Made by a program: the position numbers and the translations under genes
Assembly: GCA_018335035.1 (NCBI GenBank)
Contig: JAGXKT010000019.1
Coordinates: 1-36,373, forward strand
Reading direction: 5' to 3'
DNA: 36,373 nucleotides
Source: Phycisphaerae bacterium
GTDB taxonomy: Bacteria > Planctomycetota > Phycisphaerae > SM23-33
Shown: positions 1-8,726 of the stretch, piece after piece
Position numbering within the stretch: position 1 is the stretch's first letter
Layout: each line of letters begins with the position of its first letter
The notes under the pieces: generated by a model
What the model saw: the letters and a program-made list of their open reading frames with translations, nothing else
Databases searched by the model: none
Told to the model about the DNA's origin: nothing

Positions 1-27
1 CGCTCTAACCAACTGAGCTACAAGCCC
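1..27 (-). tRNA. 5' part of a tRNA gene, possibly tRNA-Ile
   Basis: On the minus strand the first 27 bases read as a 7-nt acceptor half (GGGCTTG), then TA, a D-stem GCTC, a loop AGTTGGTTA, the closing GAGC and G26. This is the canonical 5' third of a tRNA. The anticodon lies outside the window. A GGGCTTGTAGCTCAG start is typical of bacterial tRNA-Ile(GAU), but the identity cannot be proven from this fragment. Confidence 0.85.
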
Positions 28-437
28 ATCCGTGCGACCGTGCAAGTCGCGGTCACGGCTGGTTCGGCACAGGCGCGTGTTCTGGCTCTTCGGGGTTGTC
101 AATCAACTCCGGCGACTCGATCAGCCGGCCGGCTGAGGGCGAAAAAAAAACCATCCCGCAGGGGATGGCATGCCAAACGGAGCAGGCACGGGGCCTTACC
201 CGCTTCGACAGCCATCGGTGCTGAACTTTCTCGCTGCGGTGCGTCTCGTTTTCGTGCCCTCGTCTCGCGTTCGGCCCGGCACATCCGGGCCAGCACCGTA
301 TGATACGTCACACCGGATTGCCCGGTCAACACCTTCTTTTCGTCATTTGCCGCCTGTCGGCTTGAGCAACATCGCCCGCCCGGGGCCCGCCATGCCTCGC
401 TCGCGGAGCCGCAAGCCGCCGAAGCACCGCGCACGCC
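28..437. other. Intergenic stretch between the tRNA and ffh
   Basis: About 410 bases with no convincing protein gene. The open frames here are low-complexity, Arg/Ala-rich and unlike any known family. The only clear element is the minus-strand terminator at 142-168. rpsP, which often follows ffh in other bacteria, is not recognisable here. The stretch probably holds the ffh 3' region and the tRNA promoter. Confidence 0.5.
142..168 (-). terminator. Rho-independent terminator
   Basis: On the minus strand, CCATCCC, a CTGC loop and GGGATGG form a 7-bp perfect stem that is followed at once by nine T residues. This is a textbook intrinsic terminator. It would end transcription coming from ffh before the tRNA gene. 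Confidence 0.85.
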
Positions 438-1874
438 TCATCGCCTCTTGTTGCGTTTCTTCCGCCGCTTGTTCCGCTGTTTCTTACTCATTCTCTTGGA
501 GCGTTGCTTGACCTTGAACTTCGGCATCCCCCCGGCCATGCCGACCTGCCCCATCTGCTGGGCAAATTTCATCCGGTCGCGCATGCCCATCCCGGCCATC
601 TGCTTCATCATCCCGGAGGCCATGTTGAAGCTCTTGACCAGCCCGGAGACGTCCTGGGGCTCGGTACCGGATCCGCGAGCGATTCGCCGCCGGCGCGAGG
701 CCTCGATCACCTCCGGGTCTTCGCGCTCGACAGGCGTCATGGAGTTGATGATCGCCTCCATGCGAGCGAATTCCGCGCCGTCGAAGCCCATCGCGTCGGC
801 CTGCGAGCCCATCCCCGGCATCATCTTGAGGATGTCCTTCATGGGCCCCATCTTCTGCATGCGTTTCATCTGGCCCATGAAATCGGTCAGGGTGAAGCGG
901 CCCTTGGCCATCTTCTCCTGCATCTTGGCGGCCTGGTCCTCGTCGAACTGCTGCTGGGCCTTTTCGACCAGCGAGACGACGTCGCCCATGCCCAGGATGC
1001 GACTGGCCATGCGATCCGGGTGAAACGCCTCGAGGGCATCGAGCTTCTCGCCGACGCCAAGGAACTTGATGGGCTTGCCGGTGACCTCCTTGACCGACAG
1101 CGCCGCCCCGCCGCGGGCGTCGGAGTCGAACTTCGTCAGGATCACGCCGTCCAGTTCCAGACGTTCGTTGAACTCCTTCGCGCTGGTTACGGCGTCCTGG
1201 CCGGTCATCGCGTCGCAAACGAGGTAAATCTGGTGCGGGTGGACCGTCGAGGCGATGTCTTCCGCCTGCTGCATCATCTCGGCGTCGATGTGCAACCGCC
1301 CGGCCGTGTCGATTATCACCACGTCGCAGTCGTTCTGCGGCGCCCACGCGGCCGCTTTGCGGGCGACCTTGACGGGGTTGGTCTCGCCTTCGATCTTGAA
1401 CGACGCCGCGCCGACCTGCTCGGCAACGACGGACAGTTGCTCGACAGCCGCCGGACGCTGAAGGTCGCAGGCGACCAGCACGGGCCGGTGCCCGTCGGCG
1501 ATGATGCGTTTGGCGAGTTTGCCGCAGGTCGTCGTCTTGCCGGAGCCCTGCAGACCTGCCATCATCAGGATCGTCGGCGGCGGGCTGACGTAGTAGATGC
1601 GCGAGTCGACCGGGCCCATCAGCTCGGTCAGCTCGTCCTGGACGATCTTGACCATGAGCTGCCCCGGATGGAGGGACTTGATGACCTCCGTCCCGGCGGC
1701 CTTGGCGGTCACGTCGTCGCAGAACTTTCGGGCGACCTTGTAGTTAACGTCCGCCTCCAGCAGGGCCTGACGGACCTCGCCCATCGCGTCGGCGACGTTC
1801 TTCTCGCTGATCCGCCCGCGTCCGGACAGGTTGCGGAAGACGTCGGTGAATTTGTCGGTCAGCGCCTCGAACAT
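438..1874 (-). CDS. ffh: Signal recognition particle protein Ffh (SRP54)
   Basis: GTPase subunit of the bacterial signal recognition particle, which binds SRP RNA and signal sequences of nascent membrane proteins and docks with FtsY. The 478-residue protein has an N domain (about 1-95), a G domain with P-loop GLQGSGKTTT (107-116), DTAGR (189-193) and TKFD (247-250), and a Met-rich M domain from about 300. The RNA-binding motif SRRRRIARGSG lies at 393-403. The C-terminus is an unusually basic tail (about 453-478) of Lys/Arg repeats. The start at 1874 begins the conserved MFEALTDKF. Its RNA partner is encoded at 18182-18280. It diverges from the sulfatase gene and is followed by a terminator. 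Confidence 0.98.
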   Translation of the reverse strand: MFEALTDKFTDVFRNLSGRGRISEKNVADAMGEVRQALLEADVNYKVARKFCDDVTAKAAGTEVIKSLHPGQLMVKIVQDELTELMGPVDSRIYYVSPPPTILMMAGLQGSGKTTTCGKLAKRIIADGHRPVLVACDLQRPAAVEQLSVVAEQVGAASFKIEGETNPVKVARKAAAWAPQNDCDVVIIDTAGRLHIDAEMMQQAEDIASTVHPHQIYLVCDAMTGQDAVTSAKEFNERLELDGVILTKFDSDARGGAALSVKEVTGKPIKFLGVGEKLDALEAFHPDRMASRILGMGDVVSLVEKAQQQFDEDQAAKMQEKMAKGRFTLTDFMGQMKRMQKMGPMKDILKMMPGMGSQADAMGFDGAEFARMEAIINSMTPVEREDPEVIEASRRRRIARGSGTEPQDVSGLVKSFNMASGMMKQMAGMGMRDRMKFAQQMGQVGMAGGMPKFKVKQRSKRMSKKQRNKRRKKRNKRR

Positions 1875-1945
1875 GACCCGCGCATGGTATCACATCCACG
1901 CCCGCCGACGGAAGCCCGCGGCGGCGAACGCGCCGCCGGCATCCG

Positions 1946-1974
1946 TTGCGGGTGGTGCCGGCCGGCGGTACGAT
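1946..1974 (+). promoter_or_regulatory. Candidate sigma70-type promoter of the sulfatase
   Basis: TTGCGG (1946-1951), a 17-bp spacer and TACGAT (1969-1974) resemble -35 and -10 hexamers. The predicted start (about 1981) is only 3 nt before the ATG at 1984, so the transcript would be nearly leaderless. No Shine-Dalgarno sequence is present, which fits. Confidence 0.45.
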
Positions 1975-1983
1975 ACGCCGACC

Positions 1984-3436
1984 ATGCCGAACGCCCGCCC
2001 GAACATCCTGCTGATCGTCACGGATCAGCACCGGCACGACTTCGTCGGCTATCGCGGCGCCGGCTGGCTACGAACGCCGAACATGGACCGCATCGCCGCC
2101 GGGGGCCTGACGTTCACCCGCTGCTACGTCAACTCGCCGGTCTGCGGACCGGCGCGGTGCGCTCTGGCGACCGGAAAGCAGCCGCACCGCCTCGGGCGGC
2201 TGACCAACAGCGACGTGCTGCCGCTGAGCCACCGGACGCTCTACCAACAACTCCGCGATCACAATTACTGGACCGGCTTCGTCGGCAAACTTGACCTGGC
2301 GAAATACGCCAACGGTTTTCCCGGCGGCGGGCGAGCCATGCGGACGGACGGCGCCTCCCCCGAGCACTTCGTCTTCGGCTTCTGCCGACCGGTGGAGATC
2401 GACGCCTCCATGGACGGCGCCATCGACCGCAACGGGCCCTACGGGCGGCACCTGGAGCGGATGGGCCTTCTGGAGGCGTGGATCGCCGACCGCAGGTCCC
2501 GCATCCCGCGCGACGCCGTCGTCCGCCGTCAGCAACTTCAGCGGCACTGACCTGCGTCATGCGGACATGCCGACCGGCTGGGTCCGCGACGTCTGCCGCG
2601 ACTCGTCCCTGCCGACCGAGGCGCACGTGGATGCGTTCATCGGCGCCCAGGCGGTGCGGTGGCTCGAGGACGCCGAATCGGCCGGACCGTGGTTCTGCCA
2701 GGTCAACTTCATGGGCCCGCACGACCCGTTCGACCCCCCGGCCGAGTTTGCCGACCGCTATCGCGACGCCGACGTGCCGGAGCCGATCCCGGCTGAGTAC
2801 GCCGACAAGCCCGACTGGGTCGCCCGGCGGTTCATCACCGACGACGCCGAGCCGGTCCGCTTCTCGCGGCAGCAGTATTCGGCCGTCATCGAGCTGATCG
2901 ACCACCAGATCGGACGCATGCTCGACGTGCTGGAGCGGCGCGACGTGCTGGACAATACGGTCGTGATCTTCACGGCCGACCACGGCGAGATGCTGGGCGA
3001 CTTCGGCCTGTACATCAAGCACGTCGGCTACGAGGCGTCGGCCCGCGTGCCGCTGGCGATGTGCGGGCCCGGCATTCCCGCGGGGCGAACCTCCGACGCG
3101 CTGGTCGAGTGGATCGACCTGAACCCGACGATCTGCGAGTTGGCCGGGGCGCCGCCGCTGGCGCGGACGGACGCCCGCTCCCTGCGTCCGGTCCTGGACG
3201 ACGCCTCACGCCCGCACCGTGATTCGGCGCTGTGCTGCGAGGCGAACTTCAACTCCGTGCGCGACGCGCGGTGGAAGCTCATCACCAGCCCGAACGACCG
3301 GGCGGAGCTGTACGACCTGGACGCCGACCCGCAGGAGCGTCGCAACCTAGCCGACGACCCGGCCTGCGCCGAGCCGCGCCGGCGCATGGGCGGCCTGCTC
3401 AAACGCCGCCTGACCGAAGGCGCCTGGCTGCGCTGA
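1984..3436 (+). pseudogene. Sulfatase (formylglycine type), interrupted by a frameshift
   Basis: Cytoplasmic-looking arylsulfatase-family hydrolase. The N-terminal half reads in one frame from ATG 1984: metal-site residues VTDQH (12-16) and the signature CGPARCALATG (54-64), whose Cys54 would be converted to formylglycine. That frame ends at 2550. The C-terminal half continues in the next frame, with SNFSGTDL, NFMGPHDPF, the metal motif ADHGEMLGDFG and the family C-terminal ELYDLDADPQE. The switch lies at about 2490-2525. Dropping one C from the run near 2492 rejoins the halves into about 483 residues. The two parts together cover the whole family, so the gene is either recently inactivated or mis-assembled. 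No signal peptide is seen. gatB follows 47 bp downstream. Confidence 0.85.
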
Positions 3437-3448
3437 CGACAGCGGCTC

Positions 3449-3477
3449 TGGACGCAACCGCGGCGGATTGGTACGCT
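3449..3477 (+). promoter_or_regulatory. Candidate promoter of gatB
   Basis: TGGACG (3449-3454), a 17-bp spacer and TACGCT (3472-3477). The hexamer ends six bases before ATG 3484, so transcription would start at the A of the ATG. This leaderless arrangement resembles the TANNNT-N6/7-ATG pattern known from Deinococcus. No Shine-Dalgarno sequence precedes the ATG. Confidence 0.4.
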
Positions 3478-3483
3478 CCGACC

Positions 3484-4971
3484 ATGAGCGACGACGTCAT
3501 CATCACGCCGATTATCGGGCTGGAGATTCACGTCGAGCTGGCGACGGCGACGAAGATGTTCTGCCGCTGCGCGAATCGGTTCGGCGATGAGCCCAACACG
3601 CACGTCTGCCCGGTGTGCCTGGGGCTGCCCGGGGCGCTGCCGGTGATGAACGCCGCGGCCGTCGAGTTGGCGATGACCGTCGCGCTGGCGCTGGACTGCA
3701 CCGTGCCGGACTTCACCAAGTGGGACCGCAAGGGCTACTACTACCCCGACCTGCCGAAGAACTACCAGATCAGCCAGTACGACCTGCCACTAGGCGCCCG
3801 CGGGCGGCTGGCGGTGCCCGTCACGGGCGATGACGGCGTCGTGACGACCAAGACCGTGCGCGTCAAGCGGGCACACCTGGAGGAGGACGCCGGCAAGAAT
3901 ATCCACGACCGCGGCGCCGGGACCGGCGTGGACCTGAACCGCGCGGGCGTGCCGCTGCTGGAGATCGTCTCGGAGCCGGACATGAACGGCGTCGCCGAGT
4001 TGCTCGCCTACGCGCGGGCGATGCAGCGGCTGGTCCGCTGGCTGGGCGCGTCCGAGGCGAACATGCAGATGGGGCAGATGCGATTCGAGCCGAACATCAA
4101 CCTGAACATCGAATCGGGCGGGCGGACGTACAAGACGCCCATCGTCGAGGTCAAGAACCTCAACAGCTTCCGCGCCCTGGAGCGGACGTGCGCGTTCGAG
4201 ATTCAGCGACAGACGGCCGAGTGGCGAAAGGACCCCGAGGGCTTCTCGTTGGAGACCCTGGGCAAGCAGAACCGCGGCTACGACGACGCCGGCGAGAAGA
4301 CCGTCTTCCAGCGCGAGAAGGAAGAGGCCCACGACTACCGCTACTTCCCCGACCCGGACCTGGTGCCGGTGACCATCAGTGACGACTGGCGCGAGACGGT
4401 GGGCGGGACCATCGGCGAGTTGCCCCTGGCGCGGCGGCAGCGGTTCTGCGACGCCTACGGCCTGGCGCCCGCCGAGGCCGACGCGCTGACACAGGACGCC
4501 GCCACCGGCGACCTGCTGGACGCCGCCGTCGCGACCGGCGCCGAGCCCAAGCGCTGCGTGAACCTGCTGCTGGGGCGCGGCGCGGCGATGGCCAACGAAC
4601 GCGACTGCGCGATCGGCGCCCTGGGCGTGACGGGCGTGGCGCTGGGCGCGCTGGCACAGATGATCGACGCCGGCGAGGTCAACGCGACGGCGGGCGAGAA
4701 GATTTTCGCCGCTCTGGCCGACGGCGACGCCGACAGCCCGCGCCAGATCGCCGAGCGCGACGGGCTTCTGGCCGTACGCGACAGCGGACAACTCGCCGCG
4801 TGGGTGGACGCGGCGATCGCCGCCAATCCCCAGGCCGTCGCCGACGCCACCGGCGACGGCAAGAAGCAGAAGAAGGCCTTCGGCTTCCTCATGGGGCAGG
4901 TGATGCAGAAATCCCGCGGCGCCGCCCAGCCGAGCGAGGTGCAGAAGCTCCTGAGCGAGAAGCTGTCGTAA
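3484..4971 (+). CDS. gatB: Asp/Glu-tRNA(Asn/Gln) amidotransferase subunit B
   Basis: Kinase/tRNA-binding subunit of the GatCAB amidotransferase, which converts misacylated Glu-tRNA(Gln) and/or Asp-tRNA(Asn) to the correct species. The 495-residue protein is full length. It shows GLEIHVEL (12-19), the zinc-binding Cys27/Cys29 and Cys42/Cys45, YPDLPKNYQISQ, and KRAHLEEDAGKN. A C-terminal YqeY-like helical domain (from about residue 345) ends in FGFLMGQVMQKS. gatA and gatC are not adjacent, so the complex is encoded at dispersed sites. The start at 3484 is the only one that keeps the conserved N-terminus. The gene has no ribosome binding site and probably gives a leaderless mRNA. Confidence 0.98.
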   Translation: MSDDVIITPIIGLEIHVELATATKMFCRCANRFGDEPNTHVCPVCLGLPGALPVMNAAAVELAMTVALALDCTVPDFTKWDRKGYYYPDLPKNYQISQYDLPLGARGRLAVPVTGDDGVVTTKTVRVKRAHLEEDAGKNIHDRGAGTGVDLNRAGVPLLEIVSEPDMNGVAELLAYARAMQRLVRWLGASEANMQMGQMRFEPNINLNIESGGRTYKTPIVEVKNLNSFRALERTCAFEIQRQTAEWRKDPEGFSLETLGKQNRGYDDAGEKTVFQREKEEAHDYRYFPDPDLVPVTISDDWRETVGGTIGELPLARRQRFCDAYGLAPAEADALTQDAATGDLLDAAVATGAEPKRCVNLLLGRGAAMANERDCAIGALGVTGVALGALAQMIDAGEVNATAGEKIFAALADGDADSPRQIAERDGLLAVRDSGQLAAWVDAAIAANPQAVADATGDGKKQKKAFGFLMGQVMQKSRGAAQPSEVQKLLSEKLS

Positions 4972-4982
4972 AACGTAAGAGA

Positions 4983-5070
4983 GCGGGGTGCCGCGGTTGC
5001 GGAGCAACCACGTTTGGTCAGCGCGGGCGTGGTTGCTCGCCCTTGGGGCTCGCAGCCCACGGCACCCCGC
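4983..5070. repeat. Nested inverted repeat between convergent genes
   Basis: The outer arms GCGGGGTGCCG (4983-4993) and CGGCACCCCGC (5060-5070) are perfect complements. The inner arms GAGCAACCACG (5002-5012) and CGTGGTTGCTC (5028-5038) are also perfect complements. The element sits between the stops of gatB and the convergent lipoprotein gene. It could stop transcription from both sides, though there is no U-tract, or it may be a small mobile palindrome. Confidence 0.75.
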
Positions 5071-5075
5071 CTGTT

Positions 5076-5528
5076 CTACTGCAACACCTCCAACCGCCGC
5101 TTCGCGTGCCGTGCGGCCGGCTGCTCACTGTAGTCTCGCAGGACCCGGTGGTACAGCGTCTCAGCGCGGTCTGCGTCGCCGAGCTTCTCCGCGCAGTAGC
5201 CCGACCAGTAAGTGGCCTCGGCCGCTCGGCGCCGGTCGCCCGTGCGGGCGAACCGCTCGGTCAGAGGCCTGAGCCGCTCGGCCGCGGCGCGGTAGCTGCC
5301 CTCAGCCGCCAGCGCCACGGCGCGGTTCAGCGCCCGCTGGTCCGGCGTGCGCAAACCGTCTTCGACCGACGGCAGCTGCGCCGCGACAGGCACGGCCTCA
5401 GTCGTCGCGTCGGATGCCTTGCCGCCCACCCACCGCGCGCGCTGGTCGTTCATCGCGCCGCAGCCAGCAGCCAGCAGCCACGCGGCGATCAGCCCGCCCC
5501 GGACAAGTTGTGATACCCTAAGCCGCAC
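5076..5528 (-). CDS. TPR-type lipoprotein
   Basis: A 150-residue predicted lipoprotein. A lipid-attachment site, LLAAGC, ends at Cys23. The second half (about 60-148) contains helical TPR-like repeats, including ATYWSGYCAEKLGD and AETLYHRVLRDYSE, similar to outer-membrane TPR lipoproteins of the YbgF/BamD type. Its start overlaps the end of the upstream coiled-coil gene by 11 nt, so the two are probably translationally coupled and belong to the sigma-factor operon. A role as a periplasmic sensor or scaffold is only an inference. Confidence 0.75.
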   Translation of the reverse strand: MRLRVSQLVRGGLIAAWLLAAGCGAMNDQRARWVGGKASDATTEAVPVAAQLPSVEDGLRTPDQRALNRAVALAAEGSYRAAAERLRPLTERFARTGDRRRAAEATYWSGYCAEKLGDADRAETLYHRVLRDYSEQPAARHAKRRLEVLQ

Positions 5529-6738
5529 GTTCCGCCGCCTCCAGAATCATGTCCGCCTCGAACAACAGCGTCGCCACCTTGCCGGCGACATTGGCGTCGT
5601 CGCGAGCGCGGGCGATCCGCCCTCGGATGCCCGTCTGCGTGAGCAGTTCCTCAAATGACGCCGCCGCCTGCGGCGCGTACGGGTCCAGAAGGTCCAGACG
5701 TGTGAAGACGATTTCCACGGCGTCCAGCAGCCGGCGCTGATCGGGCGCTCGGCTGCGCGTCGCCAGTGCCGCAGCCCGGCCGGCGATATCCGCCCTGCGG
5801 GCCGCTCGACGACAGCCCGCCAGGTCGACCGTACGGGCGGCTTCGTCACCGCCGTGCGCCGTGCGTTCGGGGGCGGCGTCATCCGACGCCCCCGCCAGCG
5901 CCGCGATGTACGCACGCCGCATCCGCGCGCGGGCGGCCGCGTGCCCCGCGCGAATCCGCGAGAGTTCGGCCTTCGCGTCGCGCGCCGTCGCCAACGCCTC
6001 GTCGTGCATCCGGCGCATGCGCCGCAGTTCCTTTGTCGCGGCGGCGAGGCGCTCGGCCGCTCGCGCGGCACCCGCCGCCGCCGTGTCGCGCGCGTCGGCA
6101 AGCTGTTCGGCTTCCCTGCGTGCGGCTGCGAATTTGTCCTCAAGCGCGTCGACACGTCGGGCAAGTTCCTCGGCGCGCTGATCAATGCCGGTAGAGGCCG
6201 TCCCGAGCTGCGCGAGGCGCTTCTCGGCCTGCTCGGCCCGCCGGCGCGCTTCGGCGAGTTCCCGCTCTCGCGCGCCATGCATCGCCTCGTCCAACGTGGC
6301 GGCCAGCTCGCGTTTCGCCTTTTCGGCCGCCGCGAGTTCAACTTCCCGCCGCTCGAGGTCCTTCCGCAGCGCGGTGATCTCGCCTTTGAGCGTATTCAGT
6401 TCGCCGTCGGCCGGTCGCGTCTTCGGCGTTCGCGTCATCTTGGTCGCCTCGGGCGCCTGCGGAGCGTGCGCCACTTTGCGCTGCCGGTCGGCGGACTCAT
6501 CGTTTGCTTGAGACGGCGCCCGCAGGTGCGACGACCACACGCCGACGGCGACGACGATCAGCGCCGCGGCCGCCGCGGCGGGCATCGTCCACCACAGCAC
6601 GCGCGACCAGACGCGCCGACGCGGCACGCCCGGCAGCGGCGCGAGCCGGTCGCCGGCAGCGCGACGGGCCTCCTCGGCGCCCCAGCGCCGCAGGAGCCGC
6701 TCGACCCGCTCGTTCGCGTTGTTCGGCGTATCGCTCAT
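5518..6738 (-). CDS. Single-pass membrane protein with long coiled coil; possible anti-sigma partner
   Basis: A 406-residue protein of no named family. The N-terminal ~45 residues are cytoplasmic, with a helix RVERLLRRWGAEEARR. One transmembrane segment follows (about 48-69), then a Thr/Pro-rich linker and a long Ala/Glu/Arg-rich coiled coil (about 113-270). A helical C-terminal domain ends at 406. It lies 40 bp downstream of the ECF sigma factor, which is where planctomycete genomes often place a membrane-bound sigma regulator, so an anti-sigma role is plausible but unproven. No zinc anti-sigma motif (HxxxCxxC) is present. A TAGTAT hexamer ends seven bases before the ATG, suggesting an extra leaderless promoter. 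Confidence 0.75.
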   Translation of the reverse strand: MSDTPNNANERVERLLRRWGAEEARRAAGDRLAPLPGVPRRRVWSRVLWWTMPAAAAAALIVVAVGVWSSHLRAPSQANDESADRQRKVAHAPQAPEATKMTRTPKTRPADGELNTLKGEITALRKDLERREVELAAAEKAKRELAATLDEAMHGARERELAEARRRAEQAEKRLAQLGTASTGIDQRAEELARRVDALEDKFAAARREAEQLADARDTAAAGAARAAERLAAATKELRRMRRMHDEALATARDAKAELSRIRAGHAAARARMRRAYIAALAGASDDAAPERTAHGGDEAARTVDLAGCRRAARRADIAGRAAALATRSRAPDQRRLLDAVEIVFTRLDLLDPYAPQAAASFEELLTQTGIRGRIARARDDANVAGKVATLLFEADMILEAAERAA

Positions 6739-6778
6739 CCGATAGATACTATCCGCCGCGCGGCCCGTTCGCGCAGCA

Positions 6779-7336
6779 TCAGCACAGGCCTTTTTCTCGC
6801 AGGCAGCGTTCCAGGGCGGCTCGCGCCTCGCCCAGCCGCAGGCGGACGGTTGCCTCGGGCATGGTCATCGCGGCCGAGACACCGCGCGTCGTCCGCCCCT
6901 CGACGTACCGCAGCCGAATGACGCGGCCCAGTTCGTCAGGCAACTGGCCGACGCAATCGCGGACGGCGGCGATCTCTTCGGCGGCCTCGGCCGCGGGGGC
7001 GGGGTTGTCCGTCGATTCGAGCATCACCTCGGCCAGTTCGGGATCGAAGTTCGCCGGTGCGGGCCGCCGGGCGAAATGCCGCCGCGCCACGTTGTGGGCG
7101 ATCGCGGACAGCCAGACACCGAACGCCCCGCGCCCCGCGTCGAACGTGCCAAGCGACCGGGCCGCGCGAACGAACGTCTGCTGCGTCAGGTCGTCGGCGT
7201 CCGCGCCGGCGAAGCCGCTGCGCGCGAAATATGCCGCGATTCGCGGCCCGTGGGCGGCGTAGAGCGCGTCGAATGCCTCGCCGCGCCCGGCGAGGTACTG
7301 CGCCACAAGCTCCGCATCGTTCGTCGTGCCGCCCAT
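6779..7336 (-). CDS. ECF-type RNA polymerase sigma factor
   Basis: A 185-residue sigma70-family protein with only regions 2 and 4. Region 2 (about 22-92) carries DADDLTQQTFVRAARSLGTF and WLSAIAHNVARRHFARR, for core binding and -10 recognition. Region 4 (about 120-180) carries LPDELGRVIRLRYVEG and ATVRLRLGEARAALERCL, a helix-turn-helix for the -35. I chose ATG 7336 because the longer open frame upstream overlaps the divergent gene and has no sigma-like sequence. The downstream membrane coiled-coil and lipoprotein genes form a probable operon and may regulate it. The subgroup cannot be assigned by eye. Confidence 0.93.
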   Translation of the reverse strand: MGGTTNDAELVAQYLAGRGEAFDALYAAHGPRIAAYFARSGFAGADADDLTQQTFVRAARSLGTFDAGRGAFGVWLSAIAHNVARRHFARRPAPANFDPELAEVMLESTDNPAPAAEAAEEIAAVRDCVGQLPDELGRVIRLRYVEGRTTRGVSAAMTMPEATVRLRLGEARAALERCLREKGLC

Positions 7337-7448
7337 GTGGCCCGCGATTGTCGCGCCAGCCGCGGCCGGCGTCAATCGCCACGGCGCGGGAAGTTTTTTC
7401 TGCGCAGCCGGGGCCCACGGAGGTATGAGCGGTCGAAAGGGACTCACG

Positions 7449-8705
7449 ATGATTGGACGACTGTTGCGGCACCACACGGCATGTTGGACCATCCTCCTGC
7501 TTCCGGCCGCCGGCGCCTCACCCCGGACGGCGGCGGGCGACGGGGCGTTTTTCAGACCCGTCGGGCAAGCGGCCGAGTTGGTGGGGGGGGCGGGCGACGG
7601 GGTCGCCTCGCCGAAACAGGAAGCTCTGCTGGCAACGGACGGGCAGGAGGTGACCGTGGTTCTGCGGACGTATTTCCGTCGCGGTCCGGACGAACTGGCG
7701 TGGGTCGTGCCCGTCCCCGCCAAGCCCGACAGCGTGGACAAGGCCGACGACGCGATCTTCGAACAACTCAACCGTGAGACGACGCCGCGATTCTTCCTTC
7801 CGTCAAATAAGGGCGGCGGTCTGGGCTGCGGCTGCGGAGCGGCCAACTGGGCCGGAAACGGTATACAGGCAGATCCGGCGGTGACGGTCGAGGAAGCGGG
7901 CACGGCCGGCATCTTCGAATACGTGGTGCTCTCGGCCAAGGAGCCGAAGGCACTGCACCAGTGGCTCAACGACCATCGCTACGCCGTCGGCGTCGGCGCC
8001 GACCGCGTCTTTGCGCGATATGTAGCCGACGGCTGGTACTGGCTGGCGATGCGCATCCGACCCGAGGAGGCGGACAAGCCCACGCTCGCCCCTCATCCGA
8101 TCACCTACACGTACACGGACGACGAACTCGTTTATCCCCTGGTCATCTCGCAGCTATCGGCCGATTTGGAAAACGAAATCGTGCTGTACGTGGTCGCGCC
8201 CCAGCGCGTCGCTTGCGCGAACTGGGCAAACCACACGGTCGACGCAGACCGCGTCCGCGTTGTGCCCGACAGCCCCAGCGGGACGAACTACGAGAAGCTC
8301 ATCACCACGGCGACGACCGAACACGGCGGGCACGTGTTCGTCACGGAATACGCCCAGCCGGTCGCCCGTGCGTATGGACTGACCGATGAACTTGCCGGAC
8401 TCGGAACCGCCGGCCGGCAGCACGACCGCTACCTGACACGACTCCGCGCGGTGATGACGCCCAAGGCGATGGACCGTGACGTGACACTCGTCCCCGTCTC
8501 CGGCTGGGGCGACGTGAGCAATTCCTTCATGCTCCCGGACAACGGCGCAACGACGGCGGCCGCGGTGCTCGTCCCGCTGGCGCCGCTGGGCCTCGCCGCG
8601 TGCTTCGCGCTGACCGGTGTGGGGCTCCTGCGCCGCGGCGGGTGGCGCCGCGGGATCGGCGTGGGCTGTCTGGCGCTGGCGGCCGTGGCAAGCGCCATGG
8701 TCTAA
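7449..8705 (+). CDS. DUF2330 family membrane-anchored protein
   Basis: A 418-residue protein with an N-terminal signal sequence (about 7-24) and a C-terminal hydrophobic segment pair (about 370-415). The DUF2330 hallmark is visible: DGAFFRPV near residue 31, ASPKQEALLATDGQEVTV, then DELAWVVPVPAKPD (81-94). A Gly-rich GGGLGCGCG (122-130) contains Cys127 and Cys129. The biochemical function of the family is unknown. ATG 7449 is preceded by AAAGGGA at good spacing. An in-frame ATG at 7425 directly abuts GGAGGT and is less likely. It is divergent from the sigma gene, with 112 bp between the two starts. Confidence 0.85.
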   Translation: MIGRLLRHHTACWTILLLPAAGASPRTAAGDGAFFRPVGQAAELVGGAGDGVASPKQEALLATDGQEVTVVLRTYFRRGPDELAWVVPVPAKPDSVDKADDAIFEQLNRETTPRFFLPSNKGGGLGCGCGAANWAGNGIQADPAVTVEEAGTAGIFEYVVLSAKEPKALHQWLNDHRYAVGVGADRVFARYVADGWYWLAMRIRPEEADKPTLAPHPITYTYTDDELVYPLVISQLSADLENEIVLYVVAPQRVACANWANHTVDADRVRVVPDSPSGTNYEKLITTATTEHGGHVFVTEYAQPVARAYGLTDELAGLGTAGRQHDRYLTRLRAVMTPKAMDRDVTLVPVSGWGDVSNSFMLPDNGATTAAAVLVPLAPLGLAACFALTGVGLLRRGGWRRGIGVGCLALAAVASAMV

Positions 8706-8726
8706 GCAACGCCGCCCATCGCCCAC

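Noticed and set aside
504-2294. A 596-codon plus-strand frame opposite ffh
   Set aside because: Antisense to ffh and overlapping the true sulfatase start. It is rich in Arg, His and Leu, typical of a shadow frame.
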